Assembly: GCF_001637225.1 (NCBI RefSeq)
Contig: NZ_LVJI01000048.1
Span: 1-64,000, forward strand
Length of the DNA stretch: 64,000 nt
Direction of reading: 5' to 3'
Source: Paenibacillus antarcticus
GTDB lineage: Bacteria > Bacillota > Bacilli > Paenibacillales > Paenibacillaceae
Shown: positions 44,718 to 53,394 of the stretch, one piece after another
Layout: each line of letters starts with the position of its first letter
How positions within the stretch are numbered: position 1 is the first letter of the stretch
The notes under the pieces: generated by a model
The model's database searches: none
What the model was told of the DNA's origin: nothing
Seen by the model: the letters and a program-made list of their open reading frames with translations, nothing else
Position numbers and translations under genes: made by a program

Positions 44718-45650
44718 CTATTGGTTATAGCGATCATACACTTCTCTTGATTTAGAACGGATCTCGTCTCTAAGTGACGTAGGCTCCATGACTTCTGCAT
44801 CCATTCCAAGCGTATAGAACAATTGAATAGCCCAGGGAATCTCTGAAGCTGGTAGATCACATTCAACCAACCATTCATCTTCACCTATAGATCTAATAGA
44901 CTCTCCGATATGCTCGTCCCGCTCGACATGAAGCATGCCTTTGTAAGTCAATTTTGCACGAATATGTACGGATACCGGGTCTTTCTTATGTTCTGGATCA
45001 TGTCGGGATTTATATCGTAGATTCTCTTGAGGTTGTTCTTCTTTAACCTCCTCCATTCGATCTACTCTAAACACCCTTATTTCACCGTGTGTAGGAGAAT
45101 AAGCCTCACAGTACCAGAACCCGTGTGCAGCATATATTTTATGTGGTTGAAGGATGAGTCTTCTATGATGATTCATGGATTTGTAAAGTGTAGAGATCCA
45201 CTTAGATTCTGCTGTTAGCAGTATTAATGGTGACAAGTATGGTGTTACATAATTCCGATTAGGCACATTCATTTCCAATGTTTGAAGCAGAGGCTGAATC
45301 TGATCGATCATATTCATCGGAAGGATGTTCTTGATCTTGTCTCTTACTGTCCAACGTTCACTGTTAAATGGTGTGTCTGAGTATTCCATTAAACCTTGCA
45401 GCGCAAACAATACGGTTAGAGCCTCTTGTGAATTAAGCTGAAGCGGTGGAAGGTGGTATCCCTCCATCAGTCTAAATCCACCCTGAGGACCACTTATCGC
45501 ATACAATGGAACGCCCATCTCAGATAAAGATTGAATATCTCGTAAAATAGTCCGACGAGACACCTCCATTTTATTCGCCAAAGATGAAGCCGTTTCCCCT
45601 TGTAGCTGTAATGCCATAATGACCGCCATTAACCGGTCTACTCTTTTCAT
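44718..45650 (-). CDS. WYL-domain transcriptional regulator (YafY-like)
   Basis: 310 residues: an N-terminal HTH_11 domain (KRVDRLMAVIMALQLQGETA, then SSLANKMEVSRRTILRDIQSL), then a WYL ligand-binding domain in the middle (QPHKIYAAHGFWYCEAYSPT) and a C-terminal WCX extension. The frame reaches a TTG at 45668, but the ATG at 45650 lies 5 bases after GGAGGGG. First gene of a three-gene operon. A 19-base palindrome 50 bases upstream (45700-45718) may be its own operator. Ligand unknown; relatives respond to nucleic-acid fragments or stress. Confidence 0.9.
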   Translation of the reverse strand: MKRVDRLMAVIMALQLQGETASSLANKMEVSRRTILRDIQSLSEMGVPLYAISGPQGGFRLMEGYHLPPLQLNSQEALTVLFALQGLMEYSDTPFNSERWTVRDKIKNILPMNMIDQIQPLLQTLEMNVPNRNYVTPYLSPLILLTAESKWISTLYKSMNHHRRLILQPHKIYAAHGFWYCEAYSPTHGEIRVFRVDRMEEVKEEQPQENLRYKSRHDPEHKKDPVSVHIRAKLTYKGMLHVERDEHIGESIRSIGEDEWLVECDLPASEIPWAIQLFYTLGMDAEVMEPTSLRDEIRSKSREVYDRYNQ

Positions 45651-45699
45651 TATTGCCCCTCCTCTCAAGAAGGTATGCCATGATTATAGCAAAGGATTA

Positions 45700-45718
45700 G
45701 TGACAACTTATATGTCAC
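45700..45718. promoter_or_regulatory. Palindrome upstream of the WYL regulator gene
   Basis: GTGACA (45700-45705) and TGTCAC (45713-45718) form a perfect repeat with a 7-base A/T-rich centre. A TATAAT on the minus strand lies at 45683-45688, between it and the gene, so the palindrome is near the -35 region, consistent with an autoregulatory operator. Confidence 0.5.
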
Positions 45719-45862
45719 CTATAATCCAGTCATACAAAGAAAATTCAAGAAAGCCTCGAAGGTCATACAAGACAAACATATACCATACAATATAATTATG
45801 AACCGTGTATTTAAGTTGTTCAAGGGGATTCCAAACACATCATCCCTAAAAGGAGGAACAGG

Positions 45863-46360
45863 ATGTCACATTTCTTCAATAAAATGAAACAAGGTGTAAC
45901 CGATGTTAGCAAAAAAGCACAAAATACCGTTGAAGCGGCTACTTTGAAAATTCAAATTACATCGAAGGAAAAAGAAATAGATAAGAATTATTCCGCAATT
46001 GGTCGTATCATTCACCAATCCGTAGCACGTAAAGAAAGTACCATTCCCATTGCTGATATTCAGAAATTCCAAAAAATCATCCTAAATCTTGAACAAGAAA
46101 TGGAACTAATGCAGCGAAAAATACAACAGATTCAAAGTCAGAAGGAATGTGGATGCGGTAAAATGTTGCCAGCCGATGCCACCTATTGCCCTTTTTGCGG
46201 ACAACAGTTTCATGTAGTCAAGGTAAGAACGGTACCTACTAGTGGACAGGGATCTTCTTCAAATACACAACACGTAAATTCAAGCCGACATTGTACACAA
46301 TGTGGAAGCTCCGTTATGTCAACAGATCATTTCTGTAAAACTTGTGGGCATCAATTATAG
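45863..46360 (+). CDS. Coiled-coil protein with two zinc ribbons
   Basis: 165 residues. N-terminal amphipathic start (FFNKMKQGVTDVSKKAQNTVEAAT), a long coiled coil up to about residue 92, then zinc ribbon 1 (CGCGKMLPADATYCPFCG) and, after a Ser/Thr-rich linker, zinc ribbon 2 (CTQCGSSVMSTDHFCKTCG). No signal peptide. Proteins of this make-up are usually annotated as zinc-ribbon domain proteins of unknown role. AAAAGGAGGAACAGG precedes the ATG. Single gene with a strong terminator. Confidence 0.82.
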   Translation: MSHFFNKMKQGVTDVSKKAQNTVEAATLKIQITSKEKEIDKNYSAIGRIIHQSVARKESTIPIADIQKFQKIILNLEQEMELMQRKIQQIQSQKECGCGKMLPADATYCPFCGQQFHVVKVRTVPTSGQGSSSNTQHVNSSRHCTQCGSSVMSTDHFCKTCGHQL

Positions 46361-46430
46361 GCATGATGAGTGTGTATAGTTCCATGGAACTACAATCCAA
46401 ATCAACGGATCAAGGGTCTTAAATTATAAT

Positions 46431-46466
46431 AAAAAGATAGGTAGCTGTTACGCTACCTATCTTTTT
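46431..46466. terminator. Bidirectional terminator after the zinc-ribbon gene
   Basis: Perfect 15-bp stem AAAAAGATAGGTAGC (46431-46445) with GCTACCTATCTTTTT (46452-46466). It serves the plus-strand zinc-ribbon gene and the convergent epimerase gene, whose stop is 7 bases away. Confidence 0.9.
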
Positions 46467-46472
46467 ATGTCA

Positions 46473-47477
46473 TTACCCCTGTATGTAATACAAGCGACTC
46501 GTCTCTTCCCAACTCTCACCAGGTTTGATACTAATTAACCCAATTTCTTCAGCATCTCTGCCCTGAATGTTAGGGGCATTCACAAGGTTCATTTGTGGCT
46601 CGGGACAGAAGAACTCTCCACACGCTCCGTTATTCCAAATCATCCAGTACTTATAGGATGTACCTACATCATAAATGAGCTTATCACCTGTTCTTATATC
46701 GTTAAGTTCCATCATATTACGTCCATTCTGAGGACGTGATGTATAGTGGTTATCCAAGCCATCAAAGTAAGGATTAACACCTTCACCCTTCATGAGCTCT
46801 TCATCAGTGCTTAATGGAAGGATATGACCTGTAGGCAAGGTACGATTATCCAGTTCTATTCGCTCACCAATCGTGAGCTTCACACGATAGTCGGCTGCAA
46901 CGCTATCAGGAACAAATGGCGCATTAATGGCTGTGTGAAAGGCAACTAAATTAGGCATCCGTTCTTTACCGTCATTCTTCACGTTCACTTGTTGTTGAAG
47001 TCCAGCCTCACTAAGGGTATATGTTAGTGTAATGGTAAATTCAAAAGGAAAATACTTCTTATATAAATGACCTTCACGCACTGTTTGTGATAGTACGACC
47101 TTACTTTCATAGGAATTTGAAGAAAAATGAACCACATCCCACGGAAGTGTATGCATATATCCATGTAAATGGTTATTATTCGCTTCCTCGTTGATAGGTA
47201 ATTGGTATATCTTCCCTTCCCACGGGAATTTTCCATCTTCGAAGCGGTTGGGTGGGAACAATATAGGAATCCCATATATGCCTGGATTAGCTTTAAAATG
47301 TTCCATTTCATCCGCTTTCGGTTCACGTAGGAATTGGTAGCCCTTATTAGTATCTCGGAATAAAATTAGATTTCCACCTAATTCAGGTAACACAGCTGCT
47401 TCCAAATCTCCATGCTTAAGCCATATTGCCTTTTCTCCCTGAAAGTTGGTTTCGTATGCCGAATATTGAGTGTTCAT
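46473..47477 (-). CDS. Aldose 1-epimerase family protein
   Basis: 334-residue beta-sandwich protein of the GalM/YeaD superfamily. It interconverts alpha and beta anomers of sugars or sugar phosphates. Likely catalytic residues: His in NNHLHGYMHTLPWDV and Glu in the C-terminal GEFFCPEPQMN segment; IPILFPPNRFEDGKFPW carries the conserved arginine. Start fixed by TTAGGAGGAACTT before the ATG. Stands alone; may serve the nearby glycan pathway, but it is about 8 kb away. Confidence 0.85.
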   Translation of the reverse strand: MNTQYSAYETNFQGEKAIWLKHGDLEAAVLPELGGNLILFRDTNKGYQFLREPKADEMEHFKANPGIYGIPILFPPNRFEDGKFPWEGKIYQLPINEEANNNHLHGYMHTLPWDVVHFSSNSYESKVVLSQTVREGHLYKKYFPFEFTITLTYTLSEAGLQQQVNVKNDGKERMPNLVAFHTAINAPFVPDSVAADYRVKLTIGERIELDNRTLPTGHILPLSTDEELMKGEGVNPYFDGLDNHYTSRPQNGRNMMELNDIRTGDKLIYDVGTSYKYWMIWNNGACGEFFCPEPQMNLVNAPNIQGRDAEEIGLISIKPGESWEETSRLYYIQG

Positions 47478-47704
47478 AAGTTCCTCCTAAAAAATTATAT
47501 TATACGCACTTTATAAAGTCCTAGATGATTTATAAAATAATAGGTATATCATACCATGTATTATTACGTTATCCAAAGAAGTAACCTCATATTCTAACTA
47601 TGAAATAAGATAGGCACACCCATATAAATGATGTAATATGTAGTAGTTAAGAAAATATTACCACTTTTACCTTTAGAAAGGTCTTTGTTAGAGAGGAGAG
47701 TATC

Positions 47705-48292
47705 ATGTCGAACAATTTGAATCTTTTAGTAGCAGCTGACTTCAGTCAAATTAGTGAAGAACTACAAGAAAAAATCTATTATGAGTATTATGAATACGTC
47801 TATGGCATGATCTATTATATAGTTAAAGACCATGCGACTACAGAAGACATTATTCAAGATGCTTTTATAAAAATAATTACGAAAAAGCCTATCTTTGAGA
47901 ACGAGATCAAACTTAAAGCTTGGTTAAAAGTAGTTACCCGGAATACTTCCATAAATTTTTTAAGAAAAAACAAAAAACACCGTAACCAACTAGATATTGA
48001 CAGCGTTTATACATATATAGATGAAGTATTACAGTCACCAGTCTCAGTTGAACACTCTGTGGAGAGTAAAATGATGGAGGATTCTATACTTTCGTATATT
48101 AATTCTTTGAAACCAGAGTTCCGCGTATTAATTGAATACCGTTGGAAACAAGGATTATCGTATAAAGAAATGTCAGAACTTCTGGATCTTCGTGAAGATA
48201 TCATTAAGCAAAGACTATTCCGAGCGCGGGAGAACATTAAAAAAATGATGCATAAAGAATGGGGTGTACTAGATGAACGACGAAAGATTTGA
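47705..48292 (+). CDS. ECF-type RNA polymerase sigma factor
   Basis: 195 residues with region 2 (YEYVYGMIYYIVKDHATTEDIIQDAFIKI, binding the -10 element and core) and region 4 (LKPEFRVLIEYRWKQGLSYKEMSELLDLREDIIKQRLFRARENI). Followed by a membrane-anchored partner whose start overlaps by 20 bases, the usual sigma/anti-sigma arrangement. GAGAGGAGAG precedes the ATG. The signal it answers is not evident; ECF factors of this type often autoregulate, but I could not fix a promoter in the 200 bases upstream. Confidence 0.9.
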   Translation: MSNNLNLLVAADFSQISEELQEKIYYEYYEYVYGMIYYIVKDHATTEDIIQDAFIKIITKKPIFENEIKLKAWLKVVTRNTSINFLRKNKKHRNQLDIDSVYTYIDEVLQSPVSVEHSVESKMMEDSILSYINSLKPEFRVLIEYRWKQGLSYKEMSELLDLREDIIKQRLFRARENIKKMMHKEWGVLDERRKI

Positions 48293-49070
48293 TCAATGGT
48301 TTGATGATGCCTTTGATAACTCAGTTTCATCATCTAGCCTCTCTTCGGAGGAATCTAAAAAGGAATCTTGGAAAAAGGTTCAGGTAAAGATTGAAAAAAT
48401 AAATATGCTCAAAAAGAGAAAGCGCCATTTCCAGCTTGCTGCTGTCGTCGCTGCCTCTGTTGCTGCGGGCGCAATTATCTTCAATCCTCCAGCTATAACA
48501 CAGGCTGGTTCTCCTGTATATTCTTCCATTAAAGACTGGGGCGACGGCGTTATCAATATCGTTTTTGGTACAACTGACCAATCCAATTCGGAAGATGCTA
48601 AGACTTCAGCACCACCTGATTATTTTAATGAAACCGAGGAAAACCCTTCAGCGACATTGGAAAGTGTGACTGAGTATCAGTCCAAAGTATTATCCGTTGA
48701 AGAAGTACAGAAATATATATCCTTTGCGTATCCCAACATACACAATATACCTGAACGATTTAAGTTGAAAAGTTCTGAGTTACCCACGACAACTCCCGTA
48801 GAGAAGTCAGATGATGTTACCATGACTTATAAAACGGACAATAATGAAACGATGAGAATAATAATGCATTATTTCGCTTATCCAACAGTATCCTCTTCTA
48901 CTGGTTCAGAGGATACAGAAATATTAATATTAGAGAATGAAATTGAAGCATACTACACTCCTGGCCGTTTTAATGATATTAAATTTCTATATAATGGAAT
49001 GAAAATTTGGATATATGGAAATGTAACAAAGGAAGAGCTTGTAAAGATGGCAGAGAGCCTTCCAAGATAG
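48273..49070 (+). CDS. Membrane-anchored DUF4367 protein, likely anti-sigma factor
   Basis: 265 residues: cytoplasmic N-terminus (1-50), one membrane segment (RHFQLAAVVAASVAAGAIIF, about 53-72), extracellular part ending in a DUF4367-like domain (TDNNETMRIIMHYFAYP ... YNGMKIWIYGN). The 20-base overlap with the sigma gene suggests coupled translation and a partner role as anti-sigma regulator (inference). No zinc-binding HxxxCxxC motif of classical ZAS anti-sigma factors is present. Confidence 0.82.
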   Translation: MNDERFDQWFDDAFDNSVSSSSLSSEESKKESWKKVQVKIEKINMLKKRKRHFQLAAVVAASVAAGAIIFNPPAITQAGSPVYSSIKDWGDGVINIVFGTTDQSNSEDAKTSAPPDYFNETEENPSATLESVTEYQSKVLSVEEVQKYISFAYPNIHNIPERFKLKSSELPTTTPVEKSDDVTMTYKTDNNETMRIIMHYFAYPTVSSSTGSEDTEILILENEIEAYYTPGRFNDIKFLYNGMKIWIYGNVTKEELVKMAESLPR

Positions 49071-49091
49071 GTAATTCATAAGAACTTTATC

Positions 49092-49134
49092 AATAAAGCA
49101 ACCGCCCTACTCATCATGGGGCGGTTGCTTTATT
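49092..49134 (+). terminator. Terminator of the sigma/anti-sigma operon
   Basis: AATAAAGCAACCGCCC (49092-49107) pairs with GGGCGGTTGCTTTATT (49119-49134); T-rich end on the plus strand, 21 bases past the stop. Confidence 0.88.
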
Positions 49135-49233
49135 GTAAGAACAATTAAGGTCTTAACACATGATAGATATTGACTGCAAAATTTATTGTGCTTCTGACTC
49201 TTAAATAAAAGAAAAACTTCTAGTGAAATAAAT

Positions 49234-49267
49234 AAAGGGGAGTATCAGTTCACTGATACTCCCCTTT
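49234..49267 (-). terminator. Terminator of the secreted small protein gene
   Basis: Perfect 16-bp stem AAAGGGGAGTATCAGT (49234-49249) with ACTGATACTCCCCTTT (49252-49267) and a 2-base gap that extends the palindrome; followed by TTTATTT on the minus strand. Confidence 0.85.
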
Positions 49268-49275
49268 ATTGTATT

Positions 49276-49779
49276 CTATTGTGTAACTAAAACGGAACCC
49301 GTGGAATACGTGACTTCTTCAAGTGTAGTCCCTTTTTTCGCCCAAAGAACACCTCTACCACGGTAATAATAACCTGCCGTTACCGTATATTCAACATTTC
49401 CACTATAATAATCCGTTGAGACAGAAGATAGTGAACTACCCGTACCTGAAACAGCCACCCAAATAGATCCATTATAGCGCTCTAAGGAGACATTAGCACC
49501 TATAGAGTTCACAATCTCATAAGCTGAAATAGTGGCATTGAGTCTTACTTTTAAGCTACTCGGATTCGATATTCCAAGATCAGTATAATAAATGTACTTA
49601 AAACTAGAATTAACAGCAAAGGGCAGTAGGCTCTCTGTTACAGGCGGAGCTGTCGTTAACGCACCTGGCTCTAGCGTTTGTTGCGAATCTGCTGCGCTCA
49701 CTTGAATAGAGAACAACATACTTACTAAGGCCATTAACAATGTTAATGTGAGAAACTTCTTTGGCTTGATTCTTTTCAT
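49276..49779 (-). CDS. Secreted small protein, DUF6147-like
   Basis: 167 residues. Signal peptide KKFLTLTLLMALVSMLFSIQVSA cut near AADSQ (about residue 29). The mature part reads IYYTDLGISNPSSLKVRLNA, then YNGSIWVAVSGTGSSL and YTVTAGYYYRGRGVLWAKKG, a beta-rich fold that I associate with the DUF6147 family of secreted Bacillales proteins; function unknown. The frame extends to 49854, but the ATG at 49779 follows AGAGGAAG by 8 bases and begins the signal peptide correctly. Confidence 0.75.
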   Translation of the reverse strand: MKRIKPKKFLTLTLLMALVSMLFSIQVSAADSQQTLEPGALTTAPPVTESLLPFAVNSSFKYIYYTDLGISNPSSLKVRLNATISAYEIVNSIGANVSLERYNGSIWVAVSGTGSSLSSVSTDYYSGNVEYTVTAGYYYRGRGVLWAKKGTTLEEVTYSTGSVLVTQ

Positions 49780-49898
49780 AGATAAAACTTCCTCTCGTAT
49801 ATGGATATTATCCTGGGATATAATAGAAACGCCTATAGAGAGAGAAAGTTTCATGTTTATACAAAATAATTTATTATTACTTATCTAACTATGACTTT

Positions 49899-51206
49899 CT
49901 ACGCGCCTTCTTCCAAATGAAGCTTCTTAATCAATTGAATTCGGGAGATACGTTTGTTATCCGTTTCATCTACGATATATATATGATTGTCGAATTCCAA
50001 GGATTGACCTTTCTGAGGTGGAATCGTTTCAAGTCTTGAATAGAGCCAGCCACCGATCGTGTCATAATCATTTGTGTCCATCTCCAGACCGAAACGTTCA
50101 TTGATCTCATCGATTAACATCAATCCATCAATAGAGTATTCGTCATCTCTTATCTTCTCAATCCCTGGTCTTTCTTCGTCGAATTCATCTTGAATTTCGC
50201 CTACGATTTCCTCCATTATGTCTTCCATCGTTACAAGTCCCGAAGTTCCACCATACTCATCAATTAATATGGCGATTTGTGACTTACTTCTTTGCATCAA
50301 TTTGAGCAATGCACTGATGTGGATAGACTCTGGTACCGTAATCATTGGGCGAACAATGTTCGGATATTCACTGTCGTTCGCTCTTAACAAGTCTTTAATA
50401 TGAATAAATCCGATAATATTATCTTTATCTCCATCACAAAGGGGATAACGCGTTCTCATCCCTTCATATGCTATTTCAATGTTCTCTTCTCTAGGAACAT
50501 GTTTGTATAGACAGATCATTTCCGTTCGAGGGATCATGATCTCACGTGCGGTCGTCTCCGCAAATCCGAAGATATTATTTACAAGTGCGAGTTCTGTATT
50601 ATTGATCAATCCACTTTTATTACTTTCTTTCATCAAGATCCGTATTTCTTCCTCCGAATGAGCGGAATCTTGTTCGGATTCAGGTGCTATGTGTAGAAAT
50701 TTCAATATTTGATGAGCTAATCCATTAAGTAACCAGATAAAAGGCGACATTATTTTATAGAATAATGTGATTGGTGCAGCAGACAATAATGTGACTGAAT
50801 TCGACTTTCGAAGTGCTAATGTCTTGGGTGCTAATTCACCTAATACGATATGGAGTACTGTAATAATGATGAATGCAATGGTAACAGAAATACCATGTAC
50901 AACGGCTTCACTATAACCAAGTAAGTTAACTAGTGGGTATAATAATCGTCCGATGGCCGGTGCACCAATCCACCCTAGTCCTAATGAAGCTAATGTAATT
51001 CCAAGTTGGCATGCTGATAAGTATGATTCAAGATTATTCGTAATGTTTCTAGCTAATATTGCACCTCTACGTCCGTCTGCTACAAGTGTATCAATTCGAC
51101 TACTTCTTGCTTTCACCATAGCATATTCTGCTGAGACGAAAAAACCATTTAATAATATTAAAGCAACAACCCAAAATAAACTTATACTACTCGGTAATGG
51201 GTCCAA
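49899..51206 (-). CDS. CNNM/CorC family transporter (hemolysin family), first paralogue
   Basis: 435 residues: DUF21 membrane domain (about 8-190, starting [27 protein letters not shown]), paired CBS domains ([29 protein letters not shown] at their end) and a C-terminal CorC/HlyC domain. Such proteins are thought to export Mg2+ or Co2+; the hemolysin name is historical. Starts with TTG, with only AGG at suitable distance; a strong AAGGAGG lies 45 bases further up in a leader that can form stems. A paralogue of nearly equal length is at 57779-59077. Confidence 0.9.
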   Translation of the reverse strand: [435 protein letters not shown]

Positions 51207-51521
51207 TCTTTAACCTATTCATCGTAAACCTTCACTGACGAATAGGTACACCTCCTTCGTTTTTCAAAAATATGATGCGGTTGAATTATCAAGCCTACGC
51301 AATAGAGCATCAATTTCCCAAGCGACTCATCTCCCAGTTATCTTGAATTTAAACCTTATAATTAATTATATAGTTATACATTACACAGTCAAACGCTAGG
51401 GTATGACTGTATTTCACAGAAACACTGACTTTTAATGTGTAAACAGCCATTTATAACGCTAAAAGGGATGCCTTCGTCAATTGCGACGATAAGCACCCCT
51501 TTTGGATGTTTCTATACGATA
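51207..51521. other. Leader region of the CNNM gene and 3' end of gerQ-cwlJ operon
   Basis: About 315 bases. The left half on the minus strand is the leader of the CNNM gene and shows pairing segments: TGATGC with GCATCA about 30 bases apart, and ACCTATTC with GAATAGGT (51216-51247). I could not match it to a known metal riboswitch. The right part holds the gerQ terminator. Confidence 0.5.
51462..51504 (-). terminator. Terminator of the cwlJ-gerQ operon
   Basis: AAAAGGGATGC with GCACCCCTTTT (one mismatch) plus an inner TCGTC/GACGA stem form a hairpin 18 bases past the gerQ stop; the 3' arm ends CCCTTTT on the minus strand. Confidence 0.75.
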
Positions 51522-51962
51522 TTAACGTCTTGGTTGAATTTGATTTCCTTGTGTACCTGGGTATTGATAATTGATTGGCTCATCAAACGTAATGTAATCC
51601 AAATAAATCGTTAATAAGATGACTCTTTTACCCGACGGTTCACTGATAATGATGTGATCGCGTCCTGCTGCTTCAACTATACCTTTGAATATCTTAGCAT
51701 TCCATTCTTTATTGTTCTCATATGTCATATAGAAGGTTCCTGTTTTCCCACGATTTAAGCGCAAGATATTCTCAACATATGACTGCTCATATACAGGCGC
51801 ATTTGTTGGAATAACACTACCTTGCGGCGTCATTGGGTTTCCAGATGCTACTTGAGGAGGCATCATATATGATCCTCCCATACCTGGGTTCATTTGACCG
51901 CCAAAACCTCCACGTTCATTACCAATTTGATAAGATACCGGTTGAAAAGGTTGCATTGACAT
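51522..51962 (-). CDS. gerQ: Spore coat protein GerQ
   Basis: 146-residue inner coat protein needed to place the cortex-lytic enzyme CwlJ in the spore. A Gly/Met/Pro-rich, low-complexity N-terminal third (GGFGGQMNPGMGGSYMMPPQ) is followed by the conserved domain SYVENILRLNRGKTGTFYMT ... NAKIFKGIVEAAGRDHIIIS ... YLDYITFDEPINY. In Bacillus it is cross-linked by transglutaminase through lysines. AAGGAGG stands before the ATG. It directly follows cwlJ, its functional partner. Confidence 0.95.
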   Translation of the reverse strand: MSMQPFQPVSYQIGNERGGFGGQMNPGMGGSYMMPPQVASGNPMTPQGSVIPTNAPVYEQSYVENILRLNRGKTGTFYMTYENNKEWNAKIFKGIVEAAGRDHIIISEPSGKRVILLTIYLDYITFDEPINYQYPGTQGNQIQPRR

Positions 51963-52005
51963 AATAATAATTCCTCCTTATGTTATAAAACAATAATTTA
52001 TTTTG

Positions 52006-52428
52006 TTAATACACTGTCGGACAATCCTCGGACGTTGGAGTAAAGAAACAATGTGCCTTAAATCTTCCTGTATTCTGTTGGTTGTACCAGGTCGCTGGAC
52101 AATCGCCTGTCGGTCTGAAGAACCACAGTGCATTGCTCGCAGGCCAAGTGCGTTCTCCACGTATAGCTCTTTCGGCAAGTCTGATGTCTTTTTCACGAGC
52201 TCTTTGATAGAAGTATCCTTTTTGTGGAGCTTCGAACCCACCTGGACTTTGATATACCATATCCGAAATGTTACGAACATTATTGAAATCCAAACAATCT
52301 CCTAAGATCCGATTCACCCCAACATTACCTACCATCAGCATACCTAGTTCTCCATCTTCTTCGGCTTCTGCTCGCATTAAACGTGCGAGTACCTTAATAT
52401 CTTCCGAAGTCGCTTTAACAGCTGGCAT
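52006..52428 (-). CDS. cwlJ: Spore cortex-lytic enzyme CwlJ
   Basis: 140-residue cell wall hydrolase of the SleB/CwlJ hydrolase_2 family, which degrades the spore cortex upon Ca-dipicolinate triggering. Catalytic-domain motifs: RLMRAEAEEDGELGMLMVGNVGVNRI (with the catalytic Glu), FNNVRNISDMVYQSPGGF and ALWFFRP. It lacks a signal peptide and peptidoglycan-binding domain, as CwlJ (unlike SleB) does. AGGAGGTG precedes the ATG; gerQ follows 43 bases downstream. The pair identifies the organism as a spore former. Confidence 0.94.
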   Translation of the reverse strand: MPAVKATSEDIKVLARLMRAEAEEDGELGMLMVGNVGVNRILGDCLDFNNVRNISDMVYQSPGGFEAPQKGYFYQRAREKDIRLAERAIRGERTWPASNALWFFRPTGDCPATWYNQQNTGRFKAHCFFTPTSEDCPTVY

Positions 52429-52507
52429 TTAATACACCTCCTTGTTTACGATCTTGCTAACTTCACAGTATCTTATGTACATTCGCCCAGTTGGTGACAA
52501 ATAAAAT

Positions 52508-52556
52508 AAAGACACCACCCTTTGACCACACATACGTCAAATGGGGAAGTGTCTTT
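52508..52556 (-). terminator. Terminator of the SDR gene
   Basis: AAAGACAC (52508-52515) pairs with GTGTCTTT (52549-52556), with an inner TTGAC/GTCAA stem; TATTTTATTT follows on the minus strand. Confidence 0.8.
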
Positions 52557-52588
52557 GTTACTCCTTATTGATGACCAGTAATGCTTAT

Positions 52589-53338
52589 CTATTCTTCATA
52601 GATCATTTTGCGTGTCATGCCTCCATCCAGTACAATATTTGTTCCTGTAATGAAGCTGTTATCTGGATCAGTTAAATATAGACAAGTACGTGCGACATCC
52701 TCAGGAGTCCCAACTCGTCCTGCAGGATGCTGCTCGTGATCTCTTGCGCTTAATGCGGTATAGTCATGGGTCTGAATCCAACCAGGACTAATACTATTCA
52801 CTCTAATGCCATCTTTCCCAAGTGAGATCGCCATTGCATGGGATAAAGCGAGAATAGCGCCCTTTGATGCTGCATAGGCCTCAGAATGTGGCTCAGACAT
52901 CGTAGAGCGGGTTGAGGAGATATTCACTACTGAACCTACTCTACCTTGGCTCTTCATGATCTTCGCTGCTTCACGCGTCGCTAGGAAGCAGCTGCGAGCA
53001 TTTGTGTTTAAACAATCGTCCCATTCCTCTACAGTTAATTCAAAAGGTGATTTGAAGCGGGATACTCCCGCATTATTAATCAGAATATCGATGGTTCCGA
53101 ATTCCTCAACGGTTAGAGCCATTAACTTCTGTATCTCTTCCTCTGACCTTACATCACAGGCCACAAATAGAGCCCTACCACCCGCTTCGCGAATACACGC
53201 TACGGTTAATTCACCTTTGATTGTATCGACATCACCGATCGTGACGCATGCGCCTCTAGATGCATACATCTGGGCAATACCTTGTCCGATTCCTTGAGCT
53301 GCTCCTGTAATGACAACTACCTTATTCTTATATGACAT
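52589..53338 (-). CDS. Short-chain dehydrogenase/reductase, glucose-dehydrogenase-like
   Basis: 249-residue Rossmann oxidoreductase. Cofactor motif TGAAQGIGQGIA (10-21), Asp in TIGDVD indicates NAD preference, NNAGVSRF, catalytic Ser-Tyr-Lys in NISSTRSTMSEPHSEAYAASKGA, and C-terminal FITGTNIVLDGGMTRKM. Substrate unknown; FabG-like and glucose/sorbitol dehydrogenase-like relatives are closest by eye. GGAGG stands 7-8 bases before the ATG. Confidence 0.9.
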   Translation of the reverse strand: MSYKNKVVVITGAAQGIGQGIAQMYASRGACVTIGDVDTIKGELTVACIREAGGRALFVACDVRSEEEIQKLMALTVEEFGTIDILINNAGVSRFKSPFELTVEEWDDCLNTNARSCFLATREAAKIMKSQGRVGSVVNISSTRSTMSEPHSEAYAASKGAILALSHAMAISLGKDGIRVNSISPGWIQTHDYTALSARDHEQHPAGRVGTPEDVARTCLYLTDPDNSFITGTNIVLDGGMTRKMIYEE

Positions 53339-53362
53339 GATGGACCTCCTTATTATCTAATA

Positions 53363-53386
53363 AAAAACCGCCTTATCTAAAGGCGG
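53363..53386 (-). terminator. Terminator of the DUF2500 gene
   Basis: CCGCCTT (53368-53374) pairs with AAGGCGG (53380-53386), followed on the minus strand by six T. It is 9 bases past the stop at 53395. Confidence 0.85.
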
Positions 53387-53394
53387 CATACTTA

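Noticed and set aside
51207-51420. Known manganese or magnesium riboswitch before the CNNM gene
   Set aside because: I compared the leader with the yybP-ykoY and ykoK patterns as I know them and found no convincing match, so I only report it as possibly structured.
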